Assembly (NCBI GenBank): GCA_947627215.1 | Contig: CANQVD010000019.1 | Location: forward strand, 1-64,000 | Direction: 5' to 3' | DNA length: 64,000 nt | DNA from: an uncultured Eisenbergiella sp. | GTDB taxonomy: Bacteria; Bacillota; Clostridia; Lachnospirales; Lachnospiraceae | Part shown: positions 27,193-36,299 of the stretch, piece by piece | How positions within the stretch are numbered: the first letter of the stretch is position 1 | Layout of the letters: every line of letters begins with the position of its first letter | Made by a program: the position numbers and the translations under genes | The notes under the pieces: model-generated | What the model saw: the letters and a program-made list of their open reading frames with translations, nothing else | Databases searched by the model: none | Told to the model about the DNA's origin: nothing

Positions 27193-28206
27193 TTATCTTT
27201 TTCGAGCGACTACAAGCATCACATCGCCAAATCCAGCTTCGTCAATTATTGGCTGAATATTATTACTTAAATCCATCAACCGGTCATACAAAGGAGAACT
27301 TTTCTTTTCAGCAAGGATCATGGCATTCGTAAGAACATCTGTATATCCTTGCCCAAACTCCCATTTGGCGATGACATCTACCTCATCTCCCAACAAATAC
27401 TCAACGGCATCTTCACTGAAAATCTGTAAATGTATGGGCGCAACACAATGCCGATATACCGCATGATCACAAGTCAAATTAGCAAAGGAAGCCATAGAAG
27501 GATGTCGAGGGACTTCGAAAACAAATATTCCTCCCCCGCGCATTTTTTCGAGAAAGTACCTTACAAACTGTACCGGTTCCGTTACATGCTCAAGCACATT
27601 CAAGATAGAAACGACATCGCTCTCCTCAATCAATTGATTTATAAGCTCATCATCCGTGTCTACGTCAATATATCTGTTATATACTTTGAGCCCTTTGCTG
27701 GCGGCAAATTCACACTCATTAGCATCCGGCTCAATGCCCATACCACGTATATTTAAATTTTGCAAAACACGAAGTACTTCACCCCCCCCGCAACCAACAT
27801 CAGTCCATTGTTCAACATTGATCCCATTTTCCCTGCACTGATCCAAAATAAATTGGACTTTAGGTTCGCTTATCATTTTCACCCGTTGTTCATACACAGC
27901 CTCATCAATGAGGTATTTTCCATTCATTGTATCATTACCAATATACATCTTCTCCACGTTTGGTAGATTCTGTAGGAACAAAGAACCACACTGACGGCAT
28001 TCATAATAATGATATTTTCCCCACACAGATACAAAAAGCTCTGCATTTTCACTCCCACATATTCGACACCGTGGTATATCACCCTCAAGAGGCGCTCTAT
28101 AACACTGATCAGACTGCTCATGGCTGGAAGCAATCATCTGATATATCTTTCCCAAATCACGACTTATTATCTTCATAGTCAACGTCTTGCCATATTTTAT
28201 GATCAT
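27193..28206 (-). CDS. SAM-dependent methyltransferase with N-terminal zinc motif
   Basis: A 337-aa class I methyltransferase. An N-terminal zinc-binding motif of two CxxC pairs (RCRICGSEN and YECRQCGSLF) precedes the Rossmann domain. SAM motif I is TDVGCGGGEVLRV, and later motifs include SVLNVLEHVTEP. Such proteins methylate sugars or nucleotide-sugar-linked intermediates. The GCGGG codons form a G8 tract (27782-27789), the kind of run that slips during replication; a change there would destroy SAM binding and truncate the protein. The start at 28206 follows GGAGG. It lies directly downstream of the CMP-sugar synthetase gene. Confidence 0.88.
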   Translation of the reverse strand: MIIKYGKTLTMKIISRDLGKIYQMIASSHEQSDQCYRAPLEGDIPRCRICGSENAELFVSVWGKYHYYECRQCGSLFLQNLPNVEKMYIGNDTMNGKYLIDEAVYEQRVKMISEPKVQFILDQCRENGINVEQWTDVGCGGGEVLRVLQNLNIRGMGIEPDANECEFAASKGLKVYNRYIDVDTDDELINQLIEESDVVSILNVLEHVTEPVQFVRYFLEKMRGGGIFVFEVPRHPSMASFANLTCDHAVYRHCVAPIHLQIFSEDAVEYLLGDEVDVIAKWEFGQGYTDVLTNAMILAEKKSSPLYDRLMDLSNNIQPIIDEAGFGDVMLVVARKR

Positions 28207-28232
28207 TGCTTTTCCTCCTGTTGATGTGATCA

Positions 28233-28925
28233 CTATTGATCTTCTACTACATATCGTCTGCTCATCAGTGCCTCGATAATATCCCAATCACCAGGGTTAT
28301 CAATTTCGAACAGGGAATCATCATTTACTTCAAGAGCATGAATATTCCCGGAAATACGATTTCCTGATGAAAGCAAGCTTTTCTTCGATGTAATATAAAA
28401 TGCTCCATTTTCGATAAGATATCCGTCATATTCCTGCCGCCGGGGACGATGAAAAATATCGTAATTATACGGACACACCGTTCCATCAGGCGTATTTGTC
28501 CAAAGGAATTGATAGCGACGTACAGCGGAAAACACACTGTCACATCCAGCTTCTTTAAATAGTCTGAATCCCCTTTCCAGTTCTTCGGCCGTCAGCAAGG
28601 GAGATGTCGCCTGGATTAAAACGATATTCTCAAATTCATACTGCTCTGCAAATTCCAACATGGCAGATTCCGTTGAGGCTGTATCACTGGCTGTCTCCGC
28701 ACTTCGACTGACAATAGTAACTTTATCGAAACAAAAATCTTTCACTGTAGATCGAATCTGTTCGCTATCTGTGGAAATATAAACCCTATCGATTTGTTCA
28801 CACTCACATGCAGCTTTTGTTGTCCAATAGACCAACGGTTTTCCGTTAATTGGCTTAATATTTTTCAGTGGAATAGACTTGCTCCCACCCCGAACAGGAA
28901 TAAATGCAATATTCTTATCTTCCAT
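28233..28925 (-). CDS. CMP-ulosonate (acylneuraminate) cytidylyltransferase
   Basis: A 230-aa enzyme of the NeuA/PseF/LegF family that activates a 2-keto-3-deoxy acid with CTP. The N-terminal nucleotide motif IPVRGGSKSIPLKNI and the region LIQATSPLLTAEEL are diagnostic, followed by RRQEYDGYLIENGAFYI and a C-terminal EIDNPGDWDI. It is next to the NeuB-like synthase and the HAD-SIS fusion, forming a complete route from a phosphosugar to a CMP-activated acid. Which acid is made cannot be read from this protein. It is a single domain of normal length for the family. Confidence 0.92.
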   Translation of the reverse strand: MEDKNIAFIPVRGGSKSIPLKNIKPINGKPLVYWTTKAACECEQIDRVYISTDSEQIRSTVKDFCFDKVTIVSRSAETASDTASTESAMLEFAEQYEFENIVLIQATSPLLTAEELERGFRLFKEAGCDSVFSAVRRYQFLWTNTPDGTVCPYNYDIFHRPRRQEYDGYLIENGAFYITSKKSLLSSGNRISGNIHALEVNDDSLFEIDNPGDWDIIEALMSRRYVVEDQ

Positions 28926-28970
28926 ATCTTCTACATCTCTCCATCCAACAACCTTTTGTCCATCTTTTCC

Positions 28971-29807
28971 CTAGCATCCTCTCAGCTTTTTTCTGGTTTC
29001 CAATTCTTTTTCAGAGAGCGTTTTCGTTCCATCGCCCAGAACTTTTTCTATCAAACGCACATCCTTGACAAGTCTCACCAAATCTTCCACATTCAAGGAC
29101 GCCGCCTGATCTGAACCGTACATCGTATTATCCAGCGTAATATGCCTTTCCAAAGAAGTGGCGCCCAATGCCACCGCTGATGTAGAGACAATTCTGCCGG
29201 ATTCATGCCCGCTATATCCCACGTCACACCCATATCGCTCTTTCAATTTCGGGATCAATAAAAGATTTGCGTCTTCTTTTGGCATCGGATAAGTACTGTT
29301 GCAATGCATCAGCTCGAATGGGCAATTGTATTTCCGGAAAATATCTACCGCATGATCGATCTCATCATAAGAGCTCATACCTGTAGCAATAAAGGTATAT
29401 TTGCCTTCAGATGCTACCTCCGTTAAAATCTCATCATTCGTAAGCATTGCAGAAGCAATCTTATTATGACGCAGGCCATATTGCTTCAAAAATATCTGGG
29501 AATCAATATCCCATGCCGAAGCAAACCACTCGATCCCTTTTTCTTTACAATACTTGTCAATCTCGTCATACTCCGCCTTGCCAAATTCCAGACCTTCCTT
29601 CTGTGCCCGCTGCGTAGTTCCCCAGGGGCTTTCCCGATAGCCGTCCAGATATTCTTTCGTATATACCTTGTCCACTGTCCGCTTCTGGAATTTTACAGCG
29701 TCACAGCCTGCCAGAACAGCCCAGTCAATCAGCTTTCTGGCAATACTCAAATCTCCGTTGTGATTAATACCGATTTCTGCCACTATAAATACATGTCTTT
29801 GATTCAT
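28971..29807 (-). CDS. NeuB-like ulosonic acid synthase lacking the SAF domain
   Basis: A 278-aa TIM-barrel enzyme that condenses PEP with an aldose. Recognisable NeuB motifs are EIGINHNGDLSIARKLID, CDAVKFQKR, the metal/PEP region MHCNSTYPMP, VGYSGHESGR and LERHITLDNTMYGSDQ. NeuB, PseI and LegI normally have about 345 aa with a C-terminal antifreeze-like SAF domain that closes the partner active site. Here the chain ends right after the barrel. That makes it more like phosphosugar-using synthases, and fits with the phosphatase encoded next door. The KDN-type or a longer-chain ulosonate is considered in the findings. The start follows GAGGATGAGGAT. Confidence 0.9.
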   Translation of the reverse strand: MNQRHVFIVAEIGINHNGDLSIARKLIDWAVLAGCDAVKFQKRTVDKVYTKEYLDGYRESPWGTTQRAQKEGLEFGKAEYDEIDKYCKEKGIEWFASAWDIDSQIFLKQYGLRHNKIASAMLTNDEILTEVASEGKYTFIATGMSSYDEIDHAVDIFRKYNCPFELMHCNSTYPMPKEDANLLLIPKLKERYGCDVGYSGHESGRIVSTSAVALGATSLERHITLDNTMYGSDQAASLNVEDLVRLVKDVRLIEKVLGDGTKTLSEKELETRKKLRGC

Positions 29808-29848
29808 ATCCTCATCCTCTCATTTCGTATGATTCCCCTATTAATCTG

Positions 29849-30955
29849 TTATTCCCCTGCAAGTGCATACTCCACCAGTTCACATAAAATATGCCCTAAA
29901 AGAATATGCATTTCCTGAATCCTTGGCGTACATTGGGACGGCACACGTACAGCGCAGTCTGCATACGAAAGAATCTCAAAGTCATCAGAAATTTCACCCG
30001 TCATTAATATCGTATGTAATCCCATTTTCTTGGCTGTCCTAAAAGCTTTCAACACATTAGGTGACTTACCGCTGGTGGTAAACCCGATCAGACAATCACC
30101 TGGCGAAGCCGCGCCCTCCAACTGCCGCGCAAAGATCATGTCATAATCATAATCATTTGCCAAACAAGTTAGCACGGAAGTATTGACGGTGAGTGCTTGT
30201 GCTTTAAATGCCTTTCTCTCCAGATAAAATCTTCCAACCAACTCGGCCGCCAAATGTTGAGCGTCCGCTGCGCTGCCGCCGTTTCCACACAAGAACAGAC
30301 TACCGCCTGTTTCCAAACTCTCTATAATTCTGCTGACAGCATAGGAAAATTCATTCAGCAAGACTTCATCTCGTTCTAACCGATCCACAACGTCCCTGTG
30401 CTGTATAATTCCATTCAATACACTCTCCGAAGGTGGCAGTGTGAAGCCTATCGCGGATTTTTTTTCTCCGCTGTCCTTTTTGTTGCAAGTCAGGATCGTA
30501 TAAATTTCCGCCAGACATCCCTCTCCTCCCCGGCATTGCAATACAATGTCTGAAATATGTTTTGCCTCCGGTATCGCATCCGCTGGACAAATCGCCAATC
30601 CAACCTTTTTAAGAACCGGAATATCATATCTGCCGTCTCCCACATAGCACACTTCCTCATATTTCAATCCCTGCTTCTGCCTGATATCCTCCAATGCCTT
30701 TGCCTTATCTTTGCATCCAAGAACCGCAAAATCCAAAGCTTCTATTTCCGCCAGCTTACGACAAAACAAGGTATCTTCTCCAGAAATGCAGCCCAAAAGA
30801 TACCCCTTGTTTTTGAGCATTCCGAGGGCGTCTAAATCTCGCAACTGCACTGCTTTTAATTCATCCTGTCCAGCGCCTATATATTTTTTCCCATCTGTCA
30901 GGACACCGTCTATATCGAATGCCAACAGTTTTATGTGCGATGATAACGTCGACAT
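29849..30955 (-). CDS. HAD phosphatase (KdsC-like) fused to GmhA-like SIS isomerase
   Basis: A 368-aa bifunctional protein. The N-terminal half (about 1-165) is a C0-type HAD phosphatase with LLAFDIDGVLTDGKK, GCISGEDT, GCKDKAKAL and YVGDGRYDIPVL, as in Kdo-8-P or KDN-9-P phosphatases. The C-terminal half (about 190-368) is a sugar isomerase domain with GNGGSAADAQHLAAEL and GFTTSGKSPNVL, closest in appearance to phosphoheptose isomerase GmhA. In Kdo and KDN-type routes the steps are isomerase, synthase, phosphatase and cytidylyltransferase, so this gene supplies the first and third. The start at 30955 was chosen because the upstream extension runs into the previous gene. Confidence 0.88.
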   Translation of the reverse strand: MSTLSSHIKLLAFDIDGVLTDGKKYIGAGQDELKAVQLRDLDALGMLKNKGYLLGCISGEDTLFCRKLAEIEALDFAVLGCKDKAKALEDIRQKQGLKYEEVCYVGDGRYDIPVLKKVGLAICPADAIPEAKHISDIVLQCRGGEGCLAEIYTILTCNKKDSGEKKSAIGFTLPPSESVLNGIIQHRDVVDRLERDEVLLNEFSYAVSRIIESLETGGSLFLCGNGGSAADAQHLAAELVGRFYLERKAFKAQALTVNTSVLTCLANDYDYDMIFARQLEGAASPGDCLIGFTTSGKSPNVLKAFRTAKKMGLHTILMTGEISDDFEILSYADCAVRVPSQCTPRIQEMHILLGHILCELVEYALAGE

Positions 30956-30983
30956 CTTCTCCACAACCAGCCTCCCTATGTAA

Positions 30984-31811
30984 TCATTCAAATAATTTAT
31001 CAAAGTCCACTCTTTCAAAAACCTCCAGTTTGCCACCGCGAGTGGCATTCTTTATTGTTATGTTATGAGCATCACAATACTCTCTAGCAACTTGGTACGC
31101 ACGAAAACAATTATCAAAAAATAGCAAACTTTTTGAACTCCGATGTCCTGAAAAATGATCCACGACATCTTTATTTTTGGTAATTCTTCCCTTTGCATCC
31201 CGCACCACAGAATAACTAAAATCTACTCCTAGCAGATAAATCTCCGTAAACCCCATATACAACGCTAGCTGTATGGAAGTAAATGTCACCGTATATCCAT
31301 TCGAATAACCAATGTTGAGTTCTGTATTGACACAAATCGAACGAGCATCCCATATATTTACTTCATAAACTGGAAGCCGGAAAAGAGCAATTGTATCATC
31401 TCTTTTAGGCTTAAGCCGTACACTACGATATTCTAGAAAATACTGTTGAAATTGATTATTATAAATTTCGTCATAATTTCTATCAATAAATAAGCGGTCA
31501 AGTGATACATAAAATGTTGGTTTCCAATCAGTTTGACTGAAGATATCGTAAATGCGATTCGCCGCAAAAGTATATTCCCCTTTTAACTTTGACAAGTCAG
31601 TTGCGGTAAGACTTGGGCCATTTCCAATAATAAAACACCTCTCTCCGGTGTGGGTGCCCCTTAGTTTACACACTTGGGCTGGATAATCAGTCTGTAGATA
31701 TTCTTTATGCATTCTGCAATATTTCAACTTCATCAAAGGACTAAAAACCGCTCGCAAAACCACATTAGATTTAAGTTGATAATCAATAAAATCATGCAAT
31801 TTTTCATTCAT
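30984..31811 (-). CDS. GT42/DUF115-type transferase, candidate ulosonyltransferase
   Basis: A 275-aa cytoplasmic protein with the GNGPSLTATDLSKLKG nucleotide-binding loop, a central FTSIQLALYMGFTEIYLLGV strand-helix unit and a catalytic-type His in VDHFSGHRSS. This pattern is shared by the CstI/CstII sialyltransferases (GT42) and the DUF115/Maf proteins that transfer nonulosonic acids. It is next to the CMP-ulosonate gene set, which supports a role in attaching that sugar. The family call rests on motif order only; an MptE-like annotation is what automated tools may give. The acceptor is unknown. Confidence 0.7.
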   Translation of the reverse strand: MNEKLHDFIDYQLKSNVVLRAVFSPLMKLKYCRMHKEYLQTDYPAQVCKLRGTHTGERCFIIGNGPSLTATDLSKLKGEYTFAANRIYDIFSQTDWKPTFYVSLDRLFIDRNYDEIYNNQFQQYFLEYRSVRLKPKRDDTIALFRLPVYEVNIWDARSICVNTELNIGYSNGYTVTFTSIQLALYMGFTEIYLLGVDFSYSVVRDAKGRITKNKDVVDHFSGHRSSKSLLFFDNCFRAYQVAREYCDAHNITIKNATRGGKLEVFERVDFDKLFE

Positions 31812-31980
31812 TGTAAATCACCTCATTTATCAAAATATTAGAGCGAACTGTCATCTCTTACTTATGGATTAATTGACCATGTAAAATTCATATATTTGTC
31901 TTTTCCTATATCTTCCAATTTAGCAAACGTCAGTTTTCTGGGGAACCGTTGCCCCCACACCAACAACTCAAGAACACCCC

Positions 31981-32946
31981 CTATAGCTTTGGAATCATAA
32001 ATACATCTTGATGCTCCTTAAAATATTCTTTCATATCCTGTGTTTGATATTGGAATCCAAAATGTCCAACAAGCACATTCTCAGAAACTAAAATGGGACG
32101 CGATTCAATACAGCAATAGCAGCATAGCCTGCGCTCATCGATACCAAGATTTCGGATAACAGATACAGGAAACATCTTCATACCCAACCATGTTTCTCTT
32201 GGAAAGAAAATAGCGCCAATGCTGAACTTAATCGCGCATGGATATTCCGCCAGCGGTTCGCTTGAAAAACGCTCGTTCATCTCATCAATGGATTGAACCA
32301 ATCCCCCTTTACCCCAGAAAAACTTTGCCGCCTCCGAGTCAGCAACTACAGGATAAAAGTCTCCGGCGTCATGCTTCGGCTTCCCAAACAGCCTCGCGTA
32401 TTCCTCCTGCAAGTGAAGTTTTTCCAATACCCGCATATGACCATACCCATTGACCGGAATCAGCGGTGCGATCACACCCGGAGTATATGCGCCTTCACCT
32501 GCATGATGATAGGCCCGCAGCATATTCTCAAAGTAGTTTTCAGTAATAAATATATCTTCATCCAGTTTATATATATACTTTGCTGTCGGATGCAAATAGA
32601 TCGCAATATTTAAAATCAATGAAATATTGTTCCGCTTGGTACTCAGATAAGACCATCCACATCTTTCGCACCACGAGATAAGGAGTTCCGACACGATTCC
32701 TGAAGTAAGAACACAGATATCCATATCTTTAGGTGCAAACCGCTCAATTCTCCCGAGGACTGATGGATACAGGAACTCCTTGTACCCCGCCAATATAATA
32801 CATAAACGGTCAGAATGCTTCGACCGATCTACAAAAGTATATCTCCCACATCGGCGATATCGCATACACACGGCATTGTAAATCTGCTTAGATTTGTTAT
32901 AAAGCTTACTCTTTTTTACCGATTTTCTCAGTTTCTCCAAATTCAA
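31981..32946 (-). CDS. Probable glycosyltransferase, GT-A like
   Basis: A 321-aa protein with an acidic metal-binding-type motif in YIYKLDEDIFITENYF, preceded by DICVLTSGIVSELL and followed by VIAPLIPVNGYGHMR, which together suggest a GT-A fold. It has no membrane segments. The start is uncertain. TTG at 32946 has an AGAGGGCGG site and avoids overlap with the upstream gene; GTG 33015 and ATG 33006 are in frame but lie within the end of the glycyl radical enzyme gene and lack a clear site. Similar capsule-locus proteins are annotated only as glycosyltransferase. The 170 bases after its stop hold no gene. Confidence 0.65.
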   Translation of the reverse strand: MNLEKLRKSVKKSKLYNKSKQIYNAVCMRYRRCGRYTFVDRSKHSDRLCIILAGYKEFLYPSVLGRIERFAPKDMDICVLTSGIVSELLISWCERCGWSYLSTKRNNISLILNIAIYLHPTAKYIYKLDEDIFITENYFENMLRAYHHAGEGAYTPGVIAPLIPVNGYGHMRVLEKLHLQEEYARLFGKPKHDAGDFYPVVADSEAAKFFWGKGGLVQSIDEMNERFSSEPLAEYPCAIKFSIGAIFFPRETWLGMKMFPVSVIRNLGIDERRLCCYCCIESRPILVSENVLVGHFGFQYQTQDMKEYFKEHQDVFMIPKL

Positions 32947-32986
32947 TGTATTACCGCCCTCTTTATTCTGGCCTGGATTATATCTA

Positions 32987-35020
32987 TCACGCAGCCTTCT
33001 CAGCATCCAACGCACGTTTAATCAGAACATCTTTATAGTTTTCCGGCAAATCATTGAAGTAAGCGCTGAATCCCCATACACGTACAATCAGGCCTGGATA
33101 ACGCCCCGGATGCGCTTTGGCATCGATCAATGTTTTGCTGTCCATCACATTCATCTGCATCTCAAAAAATCCAGTCCGGATTGCACCCTTCATATACTGA
33201 ACAAACTGTTCCACATGGTCGCTCAAAAAGCTAGGTGAAAGAAAGAAATCCACCACATTCCCATTGAAGCCATTCCGCCCAAGACGAAGCATTCCTGAGA
33301 ACCGAGCGAGCTCCGTATATGATGCATCCGATGCGGACACATGGGTTCCATAGGCCATTCCTTTTTTTCGTCCGGCAAAATCTGCCGGTGTACGCTTGGC
33401 GGCCTTGATATAGTCTGGAGAACTGAGGCCAAATTTTACCTGTCCCCCCATAGGATTCGTATATTTCGCAACCTCCGCATTGCTGACATCGAGCAAATGG
33501 TTGACCAGCTCCACTGCCTCCGGGTCATCATGTGCGAAGTGCTTCGGCATAGCGTTTAACTGTTCGTAAACTTGCGGAGCTGTCTCATAATTCGTTTCAC
33601 GAAACCGATTTAACTCGCTTAACGAAATCTGTTTATCTTCAAACACACATTTCTTAATATTCAGCAGAGAATCACAAACACTTCCCAAGCCCACCGTCGT
33701 GACGCCATAATTGCAATACACCGCTCCGCCTTCGCTGACATCTTTTCCCTGCTCTGTACATCCGTCTATGAACATAGACAGAAACGGATCCTTCGCCCAG
33801 ACAAAATCGTCTAACCTTTTGAGGAAATCCTGCCAGGCTTTACGCAGTGCACTTTCATACAGCGTTATAAAATCCTCGTAGCTGTCCGCCTGTTGAGTCC
33901 TGCTTTCTCGCAGACACTGATCCAGCGGCACAAAAAAATCGAACACGCTTACATTATTCTGATCCAGCGATTTTCCTATAATGAATGGCTCCCAACATGC
34001 GGAAACACAATAAGCAGTTGCTTCTCCTGCGGAAAATCCAAAGCGTGTCAGGTACGGGATGATGACATCATCGTTGGCAAAAAGAGGGCTGCCTGTCTGC
34101 GCTTTCAGACACTCCACCGCGATTTTCAGCAATTCGTCTGGCATATTTTCACTCACACGCAGCAAGGTCTTCGGATCGGGTTGTTTCACCTCCGCCTGCG
34201 CACGTAAGAGCAACTCTGTCAACTCATTCGAAACATAATCTCCTGCCTCATTGGTTCCTCCCAATATGATGATCTGACCCACATCACCGATCAGGGCAGC
34301 GCTCTTATGCTCGTACCATTTGTGGAGTGAACGAAGGAAATCACATATCATATCGTATGCTTCGTCACGAGTGAGTCGCCCTTCCAGCACATCTGCTTCG
34401 TACAACCTGTCCAAGATCACATCCAAGCGTCCCAAACCGTTCAGCGTATGTCGCGTCTGCCATAGGAACTGGTTAAAAAAGAGAATCCGCTGCAATCCCT
34501 CTCGAAAGTGCCGAGCTGGACACTCCAATATCTGCGCAAAGTCCTCCGTCATTCCGGTCGCATACTCACTACGGCTACTTGAAATCACAGCTAGACTGCG
34601 ATCCCGAAGCGTATGAATAGCCCCTTTTATATTCTCTGCCCGCCATCCATAATCACCGCCTGCTGCAATTGCCCTGTCTGCCGCTGCATCAAAAGAATCA
34701 TGGATCACTTTATCATATGGAAATGGGAAATTACTGAGTATCATTCCCCGAACAGCGATGGTCTTGTGAGGATCAAGGCAATAGAAAAAACGGCTGTCCT
34801 CTGGCACAGCCAACTCAACACGTTCCATCAAAGCAAGAATATCTGTTGAAATATCTCGTTTGCCTTTCCCCTTGACTACTTTGAGGTCCCGGATGATCGG
34901 CAACGCCTTTTTTACATATAAATATTTTCCTCCTCGCAGATACTTCTGCGTAAAAGGGATGATGTAATTTACCTGCCAGAAATCATTTTTGATTTTTGTT
35001 TTAAGGTTCATAAACTTCAT
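32987..35020 (-). CDS. Glycyl radical enzyme 2 in polysaccharide locus (677 aa)
   Basis: A second glycyl radical enzyme with the same layout as the one at 22.3 kb. The radical site is RVWGFSAYF (Gly about 650), the catalytic Cys342 lies in VSACWEP with Glu344, and FNQFLWQTRHTLNGLGRLD matches the partner protein closely. The two differ through most of the active-site region (AYCVSACWEP against CRYGTSACWEP) and in substrate loops, so different substrates or sequential steps are possible. No second activase gene is seen; the one at 20.1 kb probably serves both. GGAGG lies 14 nt before the start. Enzymes of this superfamily are oxygen sensitive, which fits a strict anaerobe. Confidence 0.9.
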   Translation of the reverse strand: MKFMNLKTKIKNDFWQVNYIIPFTQKYLRGGKYLYVKKALPIIRDLKVVKGKGKRDISTDILALMERVELAVPEDSRFFYCLDPHKTIAVRGMILSNFPFPYDKVIHDSFDAAADRAIAAGGDYGWRAENIKGAIHTLRDRSLAVISSSRSEYATGMTEDFAQILECPARHFREGLQRILFFNQFLWQTRHTLNGLGRLDVILDRLYEADVLEGRLTRDEAYDMICDFLRSLHKWYEHKSAALIGDVGQIIILGGTNEAGDYVSNELTELLLRAQAEVKQPDPKTLLRVSENMPDELLKIAVECLKAQTGSPLFANDDVIIPYLTRFGFSAGEATAYCVSACWEPFIIGKSLDQNNVSVFDFFVPLDQCLRESRTQQADSYEDFITLYESALRKAWQDFLKRLDDFVWAKDPFLSMFIDGCTEQGKDVSEGGAVYCNYGVTTVGLGSVCDSLLNIKKCVFEDKQISLSELNRFRETNYETAPQVYEQLNAMPKHFAHDDPEAVELVNHLLDVSNAEVAKYTNPMGGQVKFGLSSPDYIKAAKRTPADFAGRKKGMAYGTHVSASDASYTELARFSGMLRLGRNGFNGNVVDFFLSPSFLSDHVEQFVQYMKGAIRTGFFEMQMNVMDSKTLIDAKAHPGRYPGLIVRVWGFSAYFNDLPENYKDVLIKRALDAEKAA

Positions 35021-35081
35021 CGGATAACTTATCCTCCATAACGACAGGATTCGTCTTGATGCTCTTTCATAAGCTATTTTC

Positions 35082-36164
35082 TTACCCGGACTTTATCTTA
35101 CTTAAGGCACTGGTCGGCTTAAACAGAATCTCCCATATTCCAACTTTCTTGCAAAATAAAGAGAACACCATGGGAATTACGATACAAAGCATAGAGTTTA
35201 CAATTAAGGCGACATATGGCCCAATAAAACCTATATGGGATACCAGCGCTCTAAATGCTGGTGAGATAACACCATGTATTACATAAATCTCCAAACTGCA
35301 TCTGCCGATCATAATCAATATGCGATTGCCCGATAGTTGCTTCACATTTTGAAAAAGATACCACAGAAACATAGAAATCCCGAACGCGATCATCGCATTC
35401 GCAACGGGTATGGAATGCAGTTCAATATGCGTTTCTATTCTGTTATAAGGATTTCTATCCCAAAACACAGCACAAAGAATAATGCTCATAACACATGACA
35501 AAATTGCGGTTGCCTTATTACCTAGGAGTTTGTTTGGATGCTTTTTATTTGAAATACCAATATAAAAGAATACTGCATAGTACATGCACCTCGAAACCTC
35601 AAACCATTCAAAGCGTACATATTGACTGCTCACCGTGACGACCGCCAAAACACCTAGTATCATTCGGCTGCTTGCCTTATAAAATGATGATATACTGAAC
35701 AGAAGATAGAACAGTGCCAAATCATATAAATACCAGTATAATTTAATCGGTTTTGCCCATACCAACAGGATATCTCTCAAAGATGTCTCATTTACCGTAT
35801 AACACTGAAACGCTATTTTGCACAGGCCAAAACTAACACTGTACAACACATAAACAACAGCTATATTAACAACCTGCTTGATTATTCGTCTGCGATCCGG
35901 TTCGTTGTTTTCATAATATGCCACCGCATATACATATCCGCTGATCATCATGAAAAGCGGCATATGAAAGGCATAGATTACATTATGAAGCCAGTAAAAA
36001 GTTTGGTTTGCTTCAGGATACGTAGTTCCTTCAATGTACCCTTGCACAACATGTCCCAGCACAACACAAAGTATGGCCAAGCCCTTCAGAGAATCGACAT
36101 ACTCGATACGAGTACCCCCCCCCGGCTTTTTAGAACTGCACCATCGGTTTTTTATTCCTTGCAT
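35082..36164 (-). CDS. Acyltransferase 3 family membrane protein (OafA-like), G9 tract
   Basis: A 360-aa integral membrane acyltransferase that typically O-acetylates surface glycans. It has about ten hydrophobic segments. The family start EYVDSLKGLAILCVVLGHVV contains the catalytic-type His, and the FHMPLFMMISGYVYA segment follows. Codons 14-17 contain a run of nine G (36115-36123), just before the first membrane segment. Gain or loss of one base would stop translation within a few codons, giving an on/off switch. The frame as sequenced is intact (on). The start follows an AGGTG site. Confidence 0.9.
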   Translation of the reverse strand: MQGIKNRWCSSKKPGGGTRIEYVDSLKGLAILCVVLGHVVQGYIEGTTYPEANQTFYWLHNVIYAFHMPLFMMISGYVYAVAYYENNEPDRRRIIKQVVNIAVVYVLYSVSFGLCKIAFQCYTVNETSLRDILLVWAKPIKLYWYLYDLALFYLLFSISSFYKASSRMILGVLAVVTVSSQYVRFEWFEVSRCMYYAVFFYIGISNKKHPNKLLGNKATAILSCVMSIILCAVFWDRNPYNRIETHIELHSIPVANAMIAFGISMFLWYLFQNVKQLSGNRILIMIGRCSLEIYVIHGVISPAFRALVSHIGFIGPYVALIVNSMLCIVIPMVFSLFCKKVGIWEILFKPTSALSKIKSG

Positions 36165-36299
36165 CTTAGTATATTCACCTTTCTTCTTTCCTCCGCTTTC
36201 ATCGAACTAACCGGACAAAACCACCACTTCCGAACGCTCCTGATTCTTCTCTGGCGCACCCTCAATAATAATCCTATCCCAGCCTTGATAGGCACATAA

